Assembly (NCBI GenBank): GCA_964529035.1
Contig: CAZGUG010000002.1
Span: 1 to 64,000, forward strand
Length of the DNA: 64,000 nt
Origin: CAZGUG01 sp964529035
GTDB taxonomy: Bacteria > Bacillota > Clostridia > Ch29
Reading direction: 5' to 3'
In this document: positions 24,651 to 33,943 of the stretch, piece after piece
How positions within the stretch are numbered: position 1 is the stretch's first letter
Layout: every line of letters starts with the position of its first letter
Translations under genes and position numbers: made by a program
Notes under the pieces: model-generated
The model's input: only the letters and a program-made list of their open reading frames with translations
Database searches by the model: none
Told to the model about the DNA's origin: nothing

Positions 24651-26339
24651 GTGCATTATAAAAGCAGAAAAAGACTGGGCAGCATTCTATTGGATATTGG
24701 GCGAATAAGCCGGGAGCAGCTGGAGTACGCGCTTAAGCTTCAAAAAGACAGGGGAGATAAGCTCGGGAAGATTCTTGTGGATGAGGGCATCATATCCGAA
24801 GCCGAGGTTATTGAGATATTGGAGTACCAGCTTGGCATACCCCATGTTATGTTGGACAAGTACTATATAGACCCGGGAATTGTAAACATAGTGCCTGAGG
24901 GTCTGGCCAGAAAATACTGCCTCATACCCATTCAGAAACACAGCAATGTTCTTGTGGTGGCAATGAAAGATCCCTTAAATATATATGCGATAGACGAAGT
25001 CAAGCTTGTGTCGGATTTGGATATACAGCCGGCTATTGCATCGGAGGACGATATTAATTCAGCAATAGAGATGTATTACGGCAAACAGGTAGCCGAGAAA
25101 GCTGTGGAGGAATTTACCAGGGAACATAAAATAGAAAGTCTAATTGAGAATGAGAAACAGCTGCTGGAACAGGTTAACAATGCACCGGTTGTGAGGTTGG
25201 TTAATTCAATAATTGAGCAGGCGGTAGTTAACCGGGCCAGTGATATACATATAGAACCGGGCAGCAGCAAGCTGAGGGTCAGGTTCAGGATAGACGGCCA
25301 GCTGCAGGAAATGATGAACGTTTCAATGCAAACCCATGGTCCGGTTGCAGCCAGGATAAAAATTATGAGCCAACTTAATATAGCCGAAAGAAGAATACCG
25401 CAGGACGGAAGGGTAGATCTCGGCATGGGAGGAAAGCACCTGGACCTTAGGGTATCGGTACTTCCCACAGTTTATGGAGAAAAGATAGTAATAAGGGTCC
25501 TGGACAGGGGTAGGTTTTTGTTATCCAGCGAACAGCTGGGCTTAAGCAGGGAAAATGAAAGGATGTTTAACGAGCTGCTGAAGCTTCCCCATGGTATTGT
25601 TCTTGTCACCGGCCCTACCGGGAGCGGTAAAACCACTACGCTTTATGCCGCCCTGAGGGAACTGAACAAACCTTCGGTTAATATCATAACGCTGGAGGAT
25701 CCGGTAGAGTACAAACTGGAAGGGATAAACCAAATGCAGATTAATCCCAGGGCAGGCCTTACTTTTGCTGTGGGTTTAAGATCGGTATTAAGACAGGACC
25801 CAAACATTATAATGGTTGGGGAAATAAGGGACGAAGAGACTGCGAATCTGGCGGTCAGGGCAGCTATAACTGGGCACCTGGTATTCTCCACACTGCACAC
25901 AAACGATGCAGCCAGTTCAGTGGTAAGGCTTATTGACATGGGTGTTGAGCCATACCTGGCCGCCTCTTCAATAAGGGGAGTAATTTCACAGCGCCTTATA
26001 AGGAAGATTTGTCCCGGGTGTAAAGCCGGGTATAAAGCCACACAGCAGGGACTGGACATACTTGGATATCCTTCGGACAGCAAGGTGGAGGTATATAAAG
26101 GAAAAGGCTGCGGCAGCTGTCATAAAACGGGATACAGGGGCAGGATTGCGGTTCATGAAATAATGCTTATTACAGAAAAACACAGGGAGCTGATAGGACA
26201 GAGGGTTTCTTCCGACAAACTGAAAAAAGTTTCGTGTAAAGCCGGAATGACAAGCCTTCGGGAAAGCTGTTCTGATCTTGTTTTAAAGGGGATTACAACG
26301 ATTGATGAAATGTCCAAGGTCGTATATATGCAGGAATAA
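24651..26339 (+). CDS. pilB: Type IV pilus assembly ATPase PilB
   Basis: The protein of about 562 residues drives pilus extension from the cytoplasmic side of the membrane. An N-terminal GspE-N domain (LGSILLDIGRISREQLEYAL) is followed by the ATPase core: Walker A GPTGSGKT (about 321-328), the Asp box ITLEDPVEY, Walker B-like IIMVGEIRDEET and the His box STLHTND. The zinc-binding tetracysteine C-P-G-C...C-G-S-C that marks PilB rather than PilT follows at about 454-489. GTG 24651 is chosen since GGGGGTGGG lies just upstream; GTG 24636 is the alternative. First gene of a ten-kilobase pilus operon. Confidence 0.95.
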   Translation: MHYKSRKRLGSILLDIGRISREQLEYALKLQKDRGDKLGKILVDEGIISEAEVIEILEYQLGIPHVMLDKYYIDPGIVNIVPEGLARKYCLIPIQKHSNVLVVAMKDPLNIYAIDEVKLVSDLDIQPAIASEDDINSAIEMYYGKQVAEKAVEEFTREHKIESLIENEKQLLEQVNNAPVVRLVNSIIEQAVVNRASDIHIEPGSSKLRVRFRIDGQLQEMMNVSMQTHGPVAARIKIMSQLNIAERRIPQDGRVDLGMGGKHLDLRVSVLPTVYGEKIVIRVLDRGRFLLSSEQLGLSRENERMFNELLKLPHGIVLVTGPTGSGKTTTLYAALRELNKPSVNIITLEDPVEYKLEGINQMQINPRAGLTFAVGLRSVLRQDPNIIMVGEIRDEETANLAVRAAITGHLVFSTLHTNDAASSVVRLIDMGVEPYLAASSIRGVISQRLIRKICPGCKAGYKATQQGLDILGYPSDSKVEVYKGKGCGSCHKTGYRGRIAVHEIMLITEKHRELIGQRVSSDKLKKVSCKAGMTSLRESCSDLVLKGITTIDEMSKVVYMQE

Positions 26340-26353
26340 AGGAGTTGTATTTA

Positions 26354-27406
26354 ATGATAGAGGAATTGTTAAGATACGCGATAGAGAATAATGCTTCGGA
26401 TATTCATATAACAGTGGGCATGCCGCCTACCGCGAGGATTAATGGAAACCTGATGCCGATAAGCCGGGAAAGGCTTAACACTAGTCATACCCAGGCCATG
26501 GTTGAAGAGATACTCAGCAGGGAACACCTTGAAGAGTATAAGAAAAACGGAGAAATAGACCTTTCGTATTCAGTAAAGGGGCTGGGCAGGTTCAGGGTAA
26601 ACATATACCGGCAAAGGGGTAGCAGCAGTCTCGCCTTAAGGGTTGTTGCACTGCACATTCCTTCTATCGGGGAACTTGGCCTGCCGGATTCCGTTAAGGA
26701 ACTGTCCCGTAAAACGAGGGGGCTGGTACTGGTAACGGGATCAAGTGGAAGCGGCAAGTCAACCACCCTTGCAGCAATGATAGATTTGATAAACAAAGAA
26801 AGGACATGCCATGTACTGACACTGGAGGACCCAATCGAATACCTGCACAGGCATAATAAGAGCATTGTAAACCAAAGGGAAATCGGTTATGATTCAAAAA
26901 ACTTTGCAGCAGGCCTAAGGTCCGCCCTCAGACAGGACCCCGATGTGATACTGGTAGGAGAAATGCGGGACTTAGAGACCATATCCACGGCAATAACAGC
27001 AGCTGAAACGGGACACCTGGTTTTATCAACGCTTCATACGATTGGTGCCGACAAGACTATAGACCGGATAATTGATGTATTTCCGCCGCACCAGCAGCAG
27101 CAAATAAGGGTACAGCTGTCAACGGTGCTGCAGGGGGTAATATCACAGCATCTTCTGCTCCGAAAAGATGGTAAAGGAAGGGTGCCGGCAGTGGAGGTCA
27201 TGGTGGCAACGCCGGCAATAAGGAATCTTATAAGAGAGGGTAAAACGCACCAGCTAATGACTTCCATACAGACCGGTAGAAAATACGGAATGCAGTCGAT
27301 GGACGCTGCCCTCAGCAGGCTGTACATGGAGGACATAATCAGCCATGAAAACGCACTGCTGCACTGCACTAACGAAGAGGTCTTTAGAAGGCTGGCAGAC
27401 AGCTGA
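26354..27406 (+). CDS. pilT: Twitching motility/retraction ATPase PilT
   Basis: The 350-residue protein powers pilus retraction as a hexameric ATPase. It has the PilT start (DIHITVGMPPTARINGNLMP), Walker A GSSGSGKST (about residues 128-136), the Asp box LTLEDPIEY, Walker B VILVGEMRDLET and the His box LSTLHTIGA. The diagnostic AIRNLIREGKTHQL motif near the C-terminus is retained, which is needed for retraction in PilT. No tetracysteine is present, unlike PilB. AAAGGAG at 26337-26343 suits ATG 26354; TTG 26345 is too close. It follows pilB after 14 bp. Confidence 0.95.
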   Translation: MIEELLRYAIENNASDIHITVGMPPTARINGNLMPISRERLNTSHTQAMVEEILSREHLEEYKKNGEIDLSYSVKGLGRFRVNIYRQRGSSSLALRVVALHIPSIGELGLPDSVKELSRKTRGLVLVTGSSGSGKSTTLAAMIDLINKERTCHVLTLEDPIEYLHRHNKSIVNQREIGYDSKNFAAGLRSALRQDPDVILVGEMRDLETISTAITAAETGHLVLSTLHTIGADKTIDRIIDVFPPHQQQQIRVQLSTVLQGVISQHLLLRKDGKGRVPAVEVMVATPAIRNLIREGKTHQLMTSIQTGRKYGMQSMDAALSRLYMEDIISHENALLHCTNEEVFRRLADS

Positions 27407-27443
27407 CTAATGTATATACAGGGGGTATTGGAGGAGAGGAAGT

Positions 27444-28658
27444 ATGCCTGTGTACCGGTACAGGGCAAAAAAAACCGACGGACGGTATATAACCGGGGTA
27501 CTAGATGCCAACAGTGAGACTGAAGTGGTACGCATGTTGAAGCAAAAGAACCAGTATACCGTTAGTATAAAGCAATACGAAGGCAATAGCAGCGGTATTT
27601 GGATAAAAAGAACCTTTGGCAAAGTTAAACAAAAAGACCTGGCGGTTTTCTGCCGTCAGTTCTCTACAGTAATTAATGCTGGGGTTCCCATATTGACAAG
27701 CCTTGATATACTCAGAAAACAGACCGAAAATGCAAGGATGAGGCAGACTGTGGGAGAACTGTACGAAGAAGTGCAAAAAGGTAACAGCCTGTCTTCGGTT
27801 ATGGCAGTCCATGGGGAAGTTTTTCCTGAACTGCTGGTCAACATGATAGAGGCCGGAGAGATTAGCGGTACTCTTGACTGTGTTATGGAAAGGATGGCAG
27901 ACCATTACGAGAAGGAGTACAGGATAGGCCAGAAGGTGAAGAACTCACTGGTTTACCCTTCACTTATTGCAGTGGTTGCCCTGTTTGTAATCATAATGCT
28001 TGTTGCTGTTGTGCTTCCCACCTTTATAAGCATATTTGAGGACATGGGAGCGACTCTTCCACTGTCCACCCGGCTGCTTATTTTCTTCAGCAGTGTAATT
28101 ACAGAATGCTGGCCGATGCTTCTTGCATTGACAGTGGTATTATGCATTGTCTTTAAATTATATTCAAAAACAGAAAACGGCAGAGAGCTGATGGATACCT
28201 TTAAAATTAAGGCTCCAATAGTGGGCCGTGTCAACAAAAAGGTGATCACTGCACGTTTTGCAAGAACCCTCGGGGCCCTTACATCAAGCGGCATATCACT
28301 GCTGGAAGGCATAGAAGTGGCAAAGAAGGTGGTGGGAAACGCGGTATTGCGGAAAGACCTTATCCAAGTGGAGGAGGACGTAAAAAGGGGCAGGGGTTTG
28401 GCTGAGCCCTTAAGAAACGTAAAAATATTACATCCCATGCTGATACAAATGGTTAAGATAGGGGAGGACACCGGTACCCTGGACTATATACTTGTAAAAA
28501 CTGCGGATATATTCGACGACGAGGTGGAGAGTGCCGTTACCAGGATGACCACACTACTGGAGCCCGCCATAATAGTAGTAATGGCGGTGGTGGTTGGGTT
28601 TATTGTGGTATCCATCGTGATACCGATGTTCGATATGATGACAAATTTGAAGTTTTGA
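27444..28658 (+). CDS. pilC: Type IV pilus inner-membrane platform protein PilC
   Basis: This 404-residue protein is the membrane platform that links the ATPases to the growing pilus. It has the two GspF domains (about 70-195 and 270-400), each with the signature FCRQFSTVINAGVPILTSLD and FARTLGALTSSGISLLEGIE, and membrane helices at about 170-195, 215-235 and 375-398. The start MPVYRYRAKKTDGRYITGVL is typical. Two family-conserved EAGE/KIGEDTGTL motifs are present. GGAGAGGAAG precedes the ATG. Confidence 0.95.
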   Translation: MPVYRYRAKKTDGRYITGVLDANSETEVVRMLKQKNQYTVSIKQYEGNSSGIWIKRTFGKVKQKDLAVFCRQFSTVINAGVPILTSLDILRKQTENARMRQTVGELYEEVQKGNSLSSVMAVHGEVFPELLVNMIEAGEISGTLDCVMERMADHYEKEYRIGQKVKNSLVYPSLIAVVALFVIIMLVAVVLPTFISIFEDMGATLPLSTRLLIFFSSVITECWPMLLALTVVLCIVFKLYSKTENGRELMDTFKIKAPIVGRVNKKVITARFARTLGALTSSGISLLEGIEVAKKVVGNAVLRKDLIQVEEDVKRGRGLAEPLRNVKILHPMLIQMVKIGEDTGTLDYILVKTADIFDDEVESAVTRMTTLLEPAIIVVMAVVVGFIVVSIVIPMFDMMTNLKF

Positions 28659-28694
28659 TACACTGTTGTTGGATTGGAAAGGAGTGGATTCAGA

Positions 28695-29099
28695 ATGACT
28701 ATGTACATAGCCGGGCCTATTAATCAAAAAAAGAAGGATAAAAGGGGTTTTACTCTGGTAGAACTGATGGCGGTACTGGCGGTGCTGGCAATTATAGCGG
28801 CAATAGCAGTGCCGCGGTTTACCGGCACGATAAATGCTGCCAAGGTCAAAGCCGACGAATCCTCTGCCCTGATAATAGCAAGGGCAGCAGAGCAAAAGTG
28901 GCTGGATGACGGAGAAAAAAATAAAAAAGAATATACTTCTACCGAATTACATGAAGATGGGTATTTAAGAAAAGCATATACAGCACAGCATCCTGACCAC
29001 GAAGGCGAAGAATTTGTAGCGATTGTTAATAAAAATGGTGTGTGTAATGAAGTACACTATGACAGCGCAAGTGGTGATATTGTAGGGGAGAATAAATAG
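28695..29099 (+). CDS. pilA: Type IV major pilin (PilA-like)
   Basis: The 134-residue prepilin has an 18-residue leader ending in KRG, cleaved before F19 (FTLVELMAVLAVLAIIAAIA), with Glu at position +5 of the mature protein as required for assembly. The mature part of about 116 residues is a helical spine and a Lys/Glu-rich globular head (KVKADESSALIIARAAEQKW) ending in a short beta part; no cysteine pair forms the usual C-terminal loop (a single Cys near the end). ATG 28695 is chosen for AAAGGAG (28678-28684). The first pilin gene after pilC, so it is probably the main subunit. Confidence 0.88.
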   Translation: MTMYIAGPINQKKKDKRGFTLVELMAVLAVLAIIAAIAVPRFTGTINAAKVKADESSALIIARAAEQKWLDDGEKNKKEYTSTELHEDGYLRKAYTAQHPDHEGEEFVAIVNKNGVCNEVHYDSASGDIVGENK

Positions 29100-29147
29100 A
29101 AGACGGAATTTAAAGTCAAAGTGCGGAATGAAGGAGGATAGGGTATC

Positions 29148-29894
29148 ATGCAGTATGCGGTTTCCTTTATACTAGGCCTTGTAATTGGCAGTTTTTTAAA
29201 CGTATGCATACACAGGATTCCTAGTGGAAAATCTGTGGCATTTTCCCCTTCCTGCTGCCCGGACTGCGGCGAAAGGATCAGAATGCGGCATATGGTGCCG
29301 ATTGTAAGCTATATATTACTCGGGGGCAGATGCAGCTGCTGCAGAATAAAGATTTCACTGAAATATCCACTGGTGGAGCTTTTGACAGGGGTTCTGTTTG
29401 TTTTATTGATGTATCGGTTTGGCCCCGGTATGGAGTTTTATAAGTACTCATTCCTTTTATCTTTGCTAACTGCTGCAGGGTTTATTGACTTTGAACATCA
29501 GATTATTCCGGATATTTTGGTAATTGCCGGTATTACTGCCGGGACAGGCTTTATGTTTATTGATATGAGACATCCTCATATCTTCTATATAGCGGGAGGT
29601 TTGCTGGGAGGCGGTGTACTGCTTGCTGTTGACCTTGTTTCAAGGGGTGGAATGGGAGGCGGAGATATAAAGCTTATGACGGTGATTGGTTTGTTCCTGG
29701 GCTGGCAGAGCACACTGCTGGTTTTGTATCTGGCATTTGTTACCGGCGGTATGGCCGGCGTGTTGATGCTTGTTTCAGGCAGAAAGAACAGAAAGGATGC
29801 AGTCCCCTTTGGACCTTTTATCGGAGGGGCGTCGGTTGCCGCGGTGTTTTTTGGACATCAATTAACAGCCCGATATCTGTCATTTTTTTACTAA
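29148..29894 (+). CDS. pilD: Prepilin peptidase PilD (GspO family)
   Basis: The 248-residue polytopic membrane enzyme cleaves prepilin leaders and N-methylates the new end. Visible motifs are the start GSFLNVCIHRIPSGKSV, a zinc-binding pair of CxxC motifs (CCPDCG and CSCCR) in the cytoplasmic N-methylation loop, and the two catalytic aspartates (FIDFEHQIIPD and GGGDIKLM). About seven to eight membrane helices. GAAGGAGG precedes the ATG. Processes the pilins encoded on both sides in the same operon. Confidence 0.95.
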   Translation: MQYAVSFILGLVIGSFLNVCIHRIPSGKSVAFSPSCCPDCGERIRMRHMVPIVSYILLGGRCSCCRIKISLKYPLVELLTGVLFVLLMYRFGPGMEFYKYSFLLSLLTAAGFIDFEHQIIPDILVIAGITAGTGFMFIDMRHPHIFYIAGGLLGGGVLLAVDLVSRGGMGGGDIKLMTVIGLFLGWQSTLLVLYLAFVTGGMAGVLMLVSGRKNRKDAVPFGPFIGGASVAAVFFGHQLTARYLSFFY

Positions 29895-29906
29895 TACGGG
29901 GTGATT

Positions 29907-30362
29907 ATGATGAAAACAAACCGCAGCACCGGACTGACTATATTGGAACTGCTGACGGTTATGCTCATTATATCAATAGCTTCAGCGGTAGCGGTACCAG
30001 CGGTCAATGCGGCATTGGAAAGGGCCGCCGGGAATGCGGCATTAAGAGAGCTGGTTACAGATTTGAGGTACGCACAGCAGATGGCCCTCTCAGATGGCAG
30101 TAATTATTATATTACGTTCAATAAAAGCATGCAGACATATACAATAAGCGTAGCGGGACAATTTGATCAGGAAATTATTAAGCAGGTGACGTTACCGGAT
30201 GGTATTAAGCTGCTTGGGACAAATTTCGCAAACAATAAACTTTACTACACTGATTTGGGATCTCCATCGGCGGGCGGCAGGATAGAGCTTTCGGATAGAA
30301 AGGGTAAGGTAATAAAAATTACAGTTCTTCCTGCTACCGGAAGGATCAGGGTGTATGAATGA
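29907..30362 (+). CDS. Minor pseudopilin, GspH/FimT-like
   Basis: The protein of about 151 residues has a prepilin leader ending in STG and the mature start LTILELLTVMLIISIASAVA. Position +1 is Leu instead of the usual Phe or Met, while Glu at +5 is kept. The C-terminal domain is beta-rich and resembles GspH/FimT minor pseudopilins (ELVTDLRYAQQMALSDGSNY after the helix). ATG 29907 or 29910 may be the start, with ACGGGGTG upstream. Minor pilins of this type prime pilus assembly at the tip. Confidence 0.85.
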   Translation: MMKTNRSTGLTILELLTVMLIISIASAVAVPAVNAALERAAGNAALRELVTDLRYAQQMALSDGSNYYITFNKSMQTYTISVAGQFDQEIIKQVTLPDGIKLLGTNFANNKLYYTDLGSPSAGGRIELSDRKGKVIKITVLPATGRIRVYE

Positions 30363-30372
30363 GGTGGGTTAT

Positions 30373-31140
30373 ATGGCTTTCAATAGAAAGGGTAACGGAG
30401 GTTTTTCGCTGGTGGAGGTGTTGGTGGCGCTGGCAATACTGGGTATTGTAATAACTCCTGTTATAGGTGTTTTTGCGGCGGCATCCAGGAGCAACCAGAA
30501 AAGCTTAAGCAACACCCGGGCCCTTACAGTGGCAAGGGATATTATGGACAGGATTAAAGCCGGTGATATTAATAAATCAAACAGCAGTCAGGAGATAGCA
30601 AGCTACAAGGCACAGTACGGCGTTGAAGTATACCTGCCGGAAATCGAAACCTGTGAAAACAACACACTGGGTATGCTTAATGTATATGTTGCACCGCAGA
30701 CCGGCAGCGACCCGCAGACAGAAGGTATAATGCTGGCGTCCTATGCAACCAATGTCTTTACTGACGAGATTGATACAACTCATTACGGACATGGGTCAGG
30801 CGAAGACAAACAGGACCCGCCCGGAGGCGAAAAAGGCAAGGAACCGGACGAACTCTGGAGCGCCTACTACAAATACGCAGAAACGATAACAACTGTAGCT
30901 CCCTATACGAAACCCACCATTTTGGTACTTCCCTACATTCTGTTTGACAAGGTATCCGAAATAGTGACTATGGAACAGGCAGTAAAGGCAAGCCATACCA
31001 TTTTGCTTACTGCCAGGAAAATTCCACCTAACAACAAACTGACCTGGGGTTACCTGGTAAACGAAGTGGAAAGCTATTATGAATTCAGGTTAAACCCCTA
31101 TGATTACAAGAAATACCGGCCGTATGGGCCGCCAGGCTGA
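30373..31140 (+). CDS. Minor pilin, PilV-like
   Basis: This 255-residue protein has leader MAFNRKGNGG and the mature start FSLVEVLVALAILGIVITPV with Glu +5. The rest (ASRSNQKSLSNTRALTVARD, then about 190 residues) is a large globular head with a Gly/Glu/Lys/Pro-rich loop (HGSGEDKQDPPGGEKGKEPD, near 140-160), which is longer than most PilV. GAGGTGGG precedes ATG 30373; an in-frame ATG at 30355 overlaps the previous gene. Part of the minor pilin set. Confidence 0.85.
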   Translation: MAFNRKGNGGFSLVEVLVALAILGIVITPVIGVFAAASRSNQKSLSNTRALTVARDIMDRIKAGDINKSNSSQEIASYKAQYGVEVYLPEIETCENNTLGMLNVYVAPQTGSDPQTEGIMLASYATNVFTDEIDTTHYGHGSGEDKQDPPGGEKGKEPDELWSAYYKYAETITTVAPYTKPTILVLPYILFDKVSEIVTMEQAVKASHTILLTARKIPPNNKLTWGYLVNEVESYYEFRLNPYDYKKYRPYGPPG

Positions 31141-31177
31141 ACCGGATGCATACAGAATATAAAGGGTGGATTTGGAA

Positions 31178-31645
31178 ATGAAGCATTTCAATAACAAGCA
31201 GGGCTTTTCCATAATTGAACTGCTCATGGCCCTTGGTTTGACAGGAATTGTAATAGCCGCAGTTTTCATGGTCTATTATTCCGGAACAAAGGCGTGGAAC
31301 AGGGCCGAAAACCAGGTTGAGGTTCAGCAGAACCTGAGGATAGCAATGGATGTTTTAAGTACAGAGATAAGAAAGGCCGATTACTTTGAGATTCTGAAGA
31401 ACCAGAGGGAGATTGTACTGGTATACGGTAATGGAAATACAAAATCCTATAAATTCCACCCGGCTTCCGGCGAAATCAGGATTTCCCAAAGTAATGCAGC
31501 GGTGGCTATGCATATTGAGGATTTAAAGTTTTCATACCGAAACGGGCTTATTAAAATACATATAACAACAAAGGCAATGGAAGGTATAGGGCAAAAGGAG
31601 TATACCTTCAGCATTAATGCCAGGGGGAAGATACATGATGGTTAA
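31178..31645 (+). CDS. Minor pilin, PilW-like
   Basis: The 155-residue protein has leader MKHFNNKQG and the mature start FSIIELLMALGLTGIVIAAV, Glu +5 present. The helix runs on through YYSGTKAWNRAENQVEVQQN and is followed by a small beta head. The order PilV-like, PilW-like and PilX-like matches the minor pilin complexes that cap type IV pili. Its 3' end overlaps the start of the next gene by 11 bases, a sign of translational coupling. Confidence 0.85.
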   Translation: MKHFNNKQGFSIIELLMALGLTGIVIAAVFMVYYSGTKAWNRAENQVEVQQNLRIAMDVLSTEIRKADYFEILKNQREIVLVYGNGNTKSYKFHPASGEIRISQSNAAVAMHIEDLKFSYRNGLIKIHITTKAMEGIGQKEYTFSINARGKIHDG

Positions 31646-32162
31646 AGATAAGCGCGGGTCGGTTCTTGTAATGGTTATGCTGTATACCCTGGTTTTAATC
31701 ATACTGGGCACTTCAATCCTGGGTGTGGCCGCCAGCGAGTACATAATGGAGATGGCACATAGAAAAAGGGTTAAATCGTATTATATAGCCGAAGCAGGAA
31801 TAGAAAAAGCCATATATCATATTACGCAAATGAACATCATAAACCCGGAAACAATAAGGGGGGCCCGGTGGGATATGGGAGCGGAGGACATTGGGCTTGT
31901 TGAACCAGGTGCCCGGGGAGACTTTACTGTGACTGTGAAAGAGGCAGCACTTTATGATGTTATATATACCGACGAGGGCGAAGACAAAAAGGTACATAAA
32001 CGGATATTCGATATAGTGATTAGGTCACTGGCACACTATAACGGAACTCCGGCGGTGGTGGAAGCCCATGTTCTGGCGGAGGATTACGAGGAAAAATCAA
32101 CACAAAACAAGGTTCAGATATATCACTGGAGACAGGTAGGGAGGGTAGAGGATGAAGATTAA
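31635..32162 (+). CDS. PilX-like membrane-anchored pilus assembly protein
   Basis: The 175-residue protein starts at ATG 31635 inside the previous gene's end (CAGGGGG upstream). Its N-terminus (MMVKDKRGSVLVMVMLYTLV) resembles PilX/GspK N-termini: a short basic leader ending in Gly, then a hydrophobic helix, but Ser follows the Gly and no Glu +5 is seen. The region after the helix (YYIAEAGIEKAIYHITQMN) is the PilX-N signature YYxAEAGI. The last 11 bases overlap the ComFB-like gene. Confidence 0.85.
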   Translation: MMVKDKRGSVLVMVMLYTLVLIILGTSILGVAASEYIMEMAHRKRVKSYYIAEAGIEKAIYHITQMNIINPETIRGARWDMGAEDIGLVEPGARGDFTVTVKEAALYDVIYTDEGEDKKVHKRIFDIVIRSLAHYNGTPAVVEAHVLAEDYEEKSTQNKVQIYHWRQVGRVEDED

Positions 32163-32424
32163 AAACTATATGGAGGATGTTGTTGTTCATTATCTGTTCA
32201 ATATAATCAAGGACAAGGATGATATCTGCAAATGTGATAAATGTCTCAATGATATTGCGGCTATTGCACTGAACAATCTAACACCCCACTATGTGGTGTC
32301 AGAAAAGGGCGAGCTGTATTCAAAGGTACTGAACATGTCTATACAGTTCGAAGCCGATGTGACAACGGCAATATTGGAAGCTATTGACAAGGTCTCTAAA
32401 AATCCAAGGCACTCAAAGGAATAG
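32152..32424 (+). CDS. ComFB-family protein (late competence/c-di-GMP-linked)
   Basis: The 90-residue protein matches the ComFB family: KNYMEDVVVHYLFNIIKDKD at the start, the cysteine pair C-x-C-x2-C (CKCDKC) where many members have similar metal-binding cysteines, then DIAAIALNNLTPHYVVSEKG. Members were named from the Bacillus comF operon, and cyanobacterial homologues have been linked to cyclic dinucleotide binding and pilus-based motility. Lying inside the pilus operon, overlapping the PilX-like gene, it is a candidate regulator of the pilus. Confidence 0.9.
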   Translation: MKIKNYMEDVVVHYLFNIIKDKDDICKCDKCLNDIAAIALNNLTPHYVVSEKGELYSKVLNMSIQFEADVTTAILEAIDKVSKNPRHSKE

Positions 32425-32437
32425 TTGAGGTGAAAAC

Positions 32438-33943
32438 ATGCCGGTCTTCCGTAACAGGGTATTGGCTTTAGACATCGGAAGCAGGAGAATCAAGTGGCTA
32501 TTGTACCACACAGCCGGGAAAAGGATGGTTGTGATAGAACGGGGGATAAAAGAGATACCTCCGGGTTGGGTAAAAAACGGCAGATTAACTGACACTGAGG
32601 GAGTCAGTACCAAACTTAAGGAAATACTGGAAGACATTAAAGGAAAAGTGACAAAGGTGTCACTGTCTTTGGCGTGTCCTGAAATGATTGTAAGGACGGT
32701 GGAGCTACCGGAATTAAGTCCAAAGGAACTGAAAAACGCGGTCAGGTACGAAGTGGGACAGCTAATCCCGACAGGTGCCGGAGAATATATATCAGACTAC
32801 AGTATACTGGAATATATAAAGCGGGATGGTGCCAGGTACGTAAGAATACTTTTGGCTGTCATGCCGGTATCTATAATGGGGGAATATTCAGCATTGTTCA
32901 AGGGCCTGGGCTTGACACCCCATCTGTTTGATTTTAATGGCAACTGTGCATCACGGGTAATTAACCTTATGTATCATACCAAGGCAGATAAAAATGTGGC
33001 TGTTGTGGATATCGGAGCGGCCTTAACAACCATAACCATAATAGAGGATGGAAACCCGGTATTCACAAGGTTTGTCCGGTTTCAGAACTCCAGTGAAGAA
33101 AATAGCGGGCCGGAAAACATGCAGAGTATAATGCCACCGGTTGAGCAGCTATTAAAGGACGTATATCGCACGATTGAGTTTTATAAATCAATAAGCAAAA
33201 AAACCATAGATTCGATTGTGCTGGCGGGTGGCGGGAGCTGCCGAAAAGGTATCAGCGACTATCTGGCGCAGGGTTTGGGGATTAAAAGCATTCGGATGGA
33301 AGCACAGCAGCTCCCTGTGTCATTCAACGCTGACTTTTCATCGAAGCACTTGGCAGAATTCATTAATGTACTGGGACTGGCCGTCACGCAGGCAAACGGC
33401 AAGCGAAAGACATTAAACCTGCTTCCCGAAAAATACAGGAGCGCTGAAAGAAAAGTCAAAACTGCAAAGGCGATGGCAGTAATTTTAGCCGTTGTGGTTT
33501 TGACCGGCTCATTGGTACTGCCTTTCTTTTATGTTGAAAAGATAAAGAGAGAGGCCACTGACTTGCAGAATATGCTTGACAGAAAGGATACAATAACGGA
33601 ATACCAAAATAAGCGTGAAGAACTGGCAGGGCTTGCATCCGAACGGCGAAGGCTGGTCAATATGCTTGAAACGGCAGGAAAAGACTGGCCCCGAATATTT
33701 GTGGAAATAGGCAGGCAAACCCCCGGCGGGATAGTCCTTGCTTCAATGGATTACCGGGACCCGGAAGGGTTAACTATAACCGGAGAAGCCGCTGACTTCA
33801 GAACCGCAGCCCTGTTCGCTGTTAATCTGCAAAGATTAGACGAAATATCGTCCGCCGAACCTTTAAGCATTTCATTATCCGAGAATAATACCTGTCTGTT
33901 TGAAATAAGGTGTATTGTCGGGGGTGAAGCGGATGAAAACTGA
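32438..33943 (+). CDS. pilM: PilM-PilN fusion protein, pilus inner-membrane alignment complex
   Basis: The 501-residue protein combines two usually separate pilus proteins. Residues 1-330 are PilM, an actin-like ATPase fold (LALDIGSRRIKWLLY phosphate-1 motif, VVDIGAALTTITI phosphate-2, VLAGGGSCRKGI adenosine motif). From about 330 comes a PilN-like part starting with LNLLPEKYRSAERKVKTAKA, a membrane helix (AVILAVVVLTGSLVLPFFYV), a coiled coil (KREATDLQNMLDRKDT) and a periplasmic-like ferredoxin fold domain (TPGGIVLASMDYRDPEGLTI). In most bacteria PilM binds the N-terminal INLLP-type peptide of PilN; here that peptide is joined to PilM in one chain. PilO follows with overlapping genes. Confidence 0.9.
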   Translation: MPVFRNRVLALDIGSRRIKWLLYHTAGKRMVVIERGIKEIPPGWVKNGRLTDTEGVSTKLKEILEDIKGKVTKVSLSLACPEMIVRTVELPELSPKELKNAVRYEVGQLIPTGAGEYISDYSILEYIKRDGARYVRILLAVMPVSIMGEYSALFKGLGLTPHLFDFNGNCASRVINLMYHTKADKNVAVVDIGAALTTITIIEDGNPVFTRFVRFQNSSEENSGPENMQSIMPPVEQLLKDVYRTIEFYKSISKKTIDSIVLAGGGSCRKGISDYLAQGLGIKSIRMEAQQLPVSFNADFSSKHLAEFINVLGLAVTQANGKRKTLNLLPEKYRSAERKVKTAKAMAVILAVVVLTGSLVLPFFYVEKIKREATDLQNMLDRKDTITEYQNKREELAGLASERRRLVNMLETAGKDWPRIFVEIGRQTPGGIVLASMDYRDPEGLTITGEAADFRTAALFAVNLQRLDEISSAEPLSISLSENNTCLFEIRCIVGGEADEN

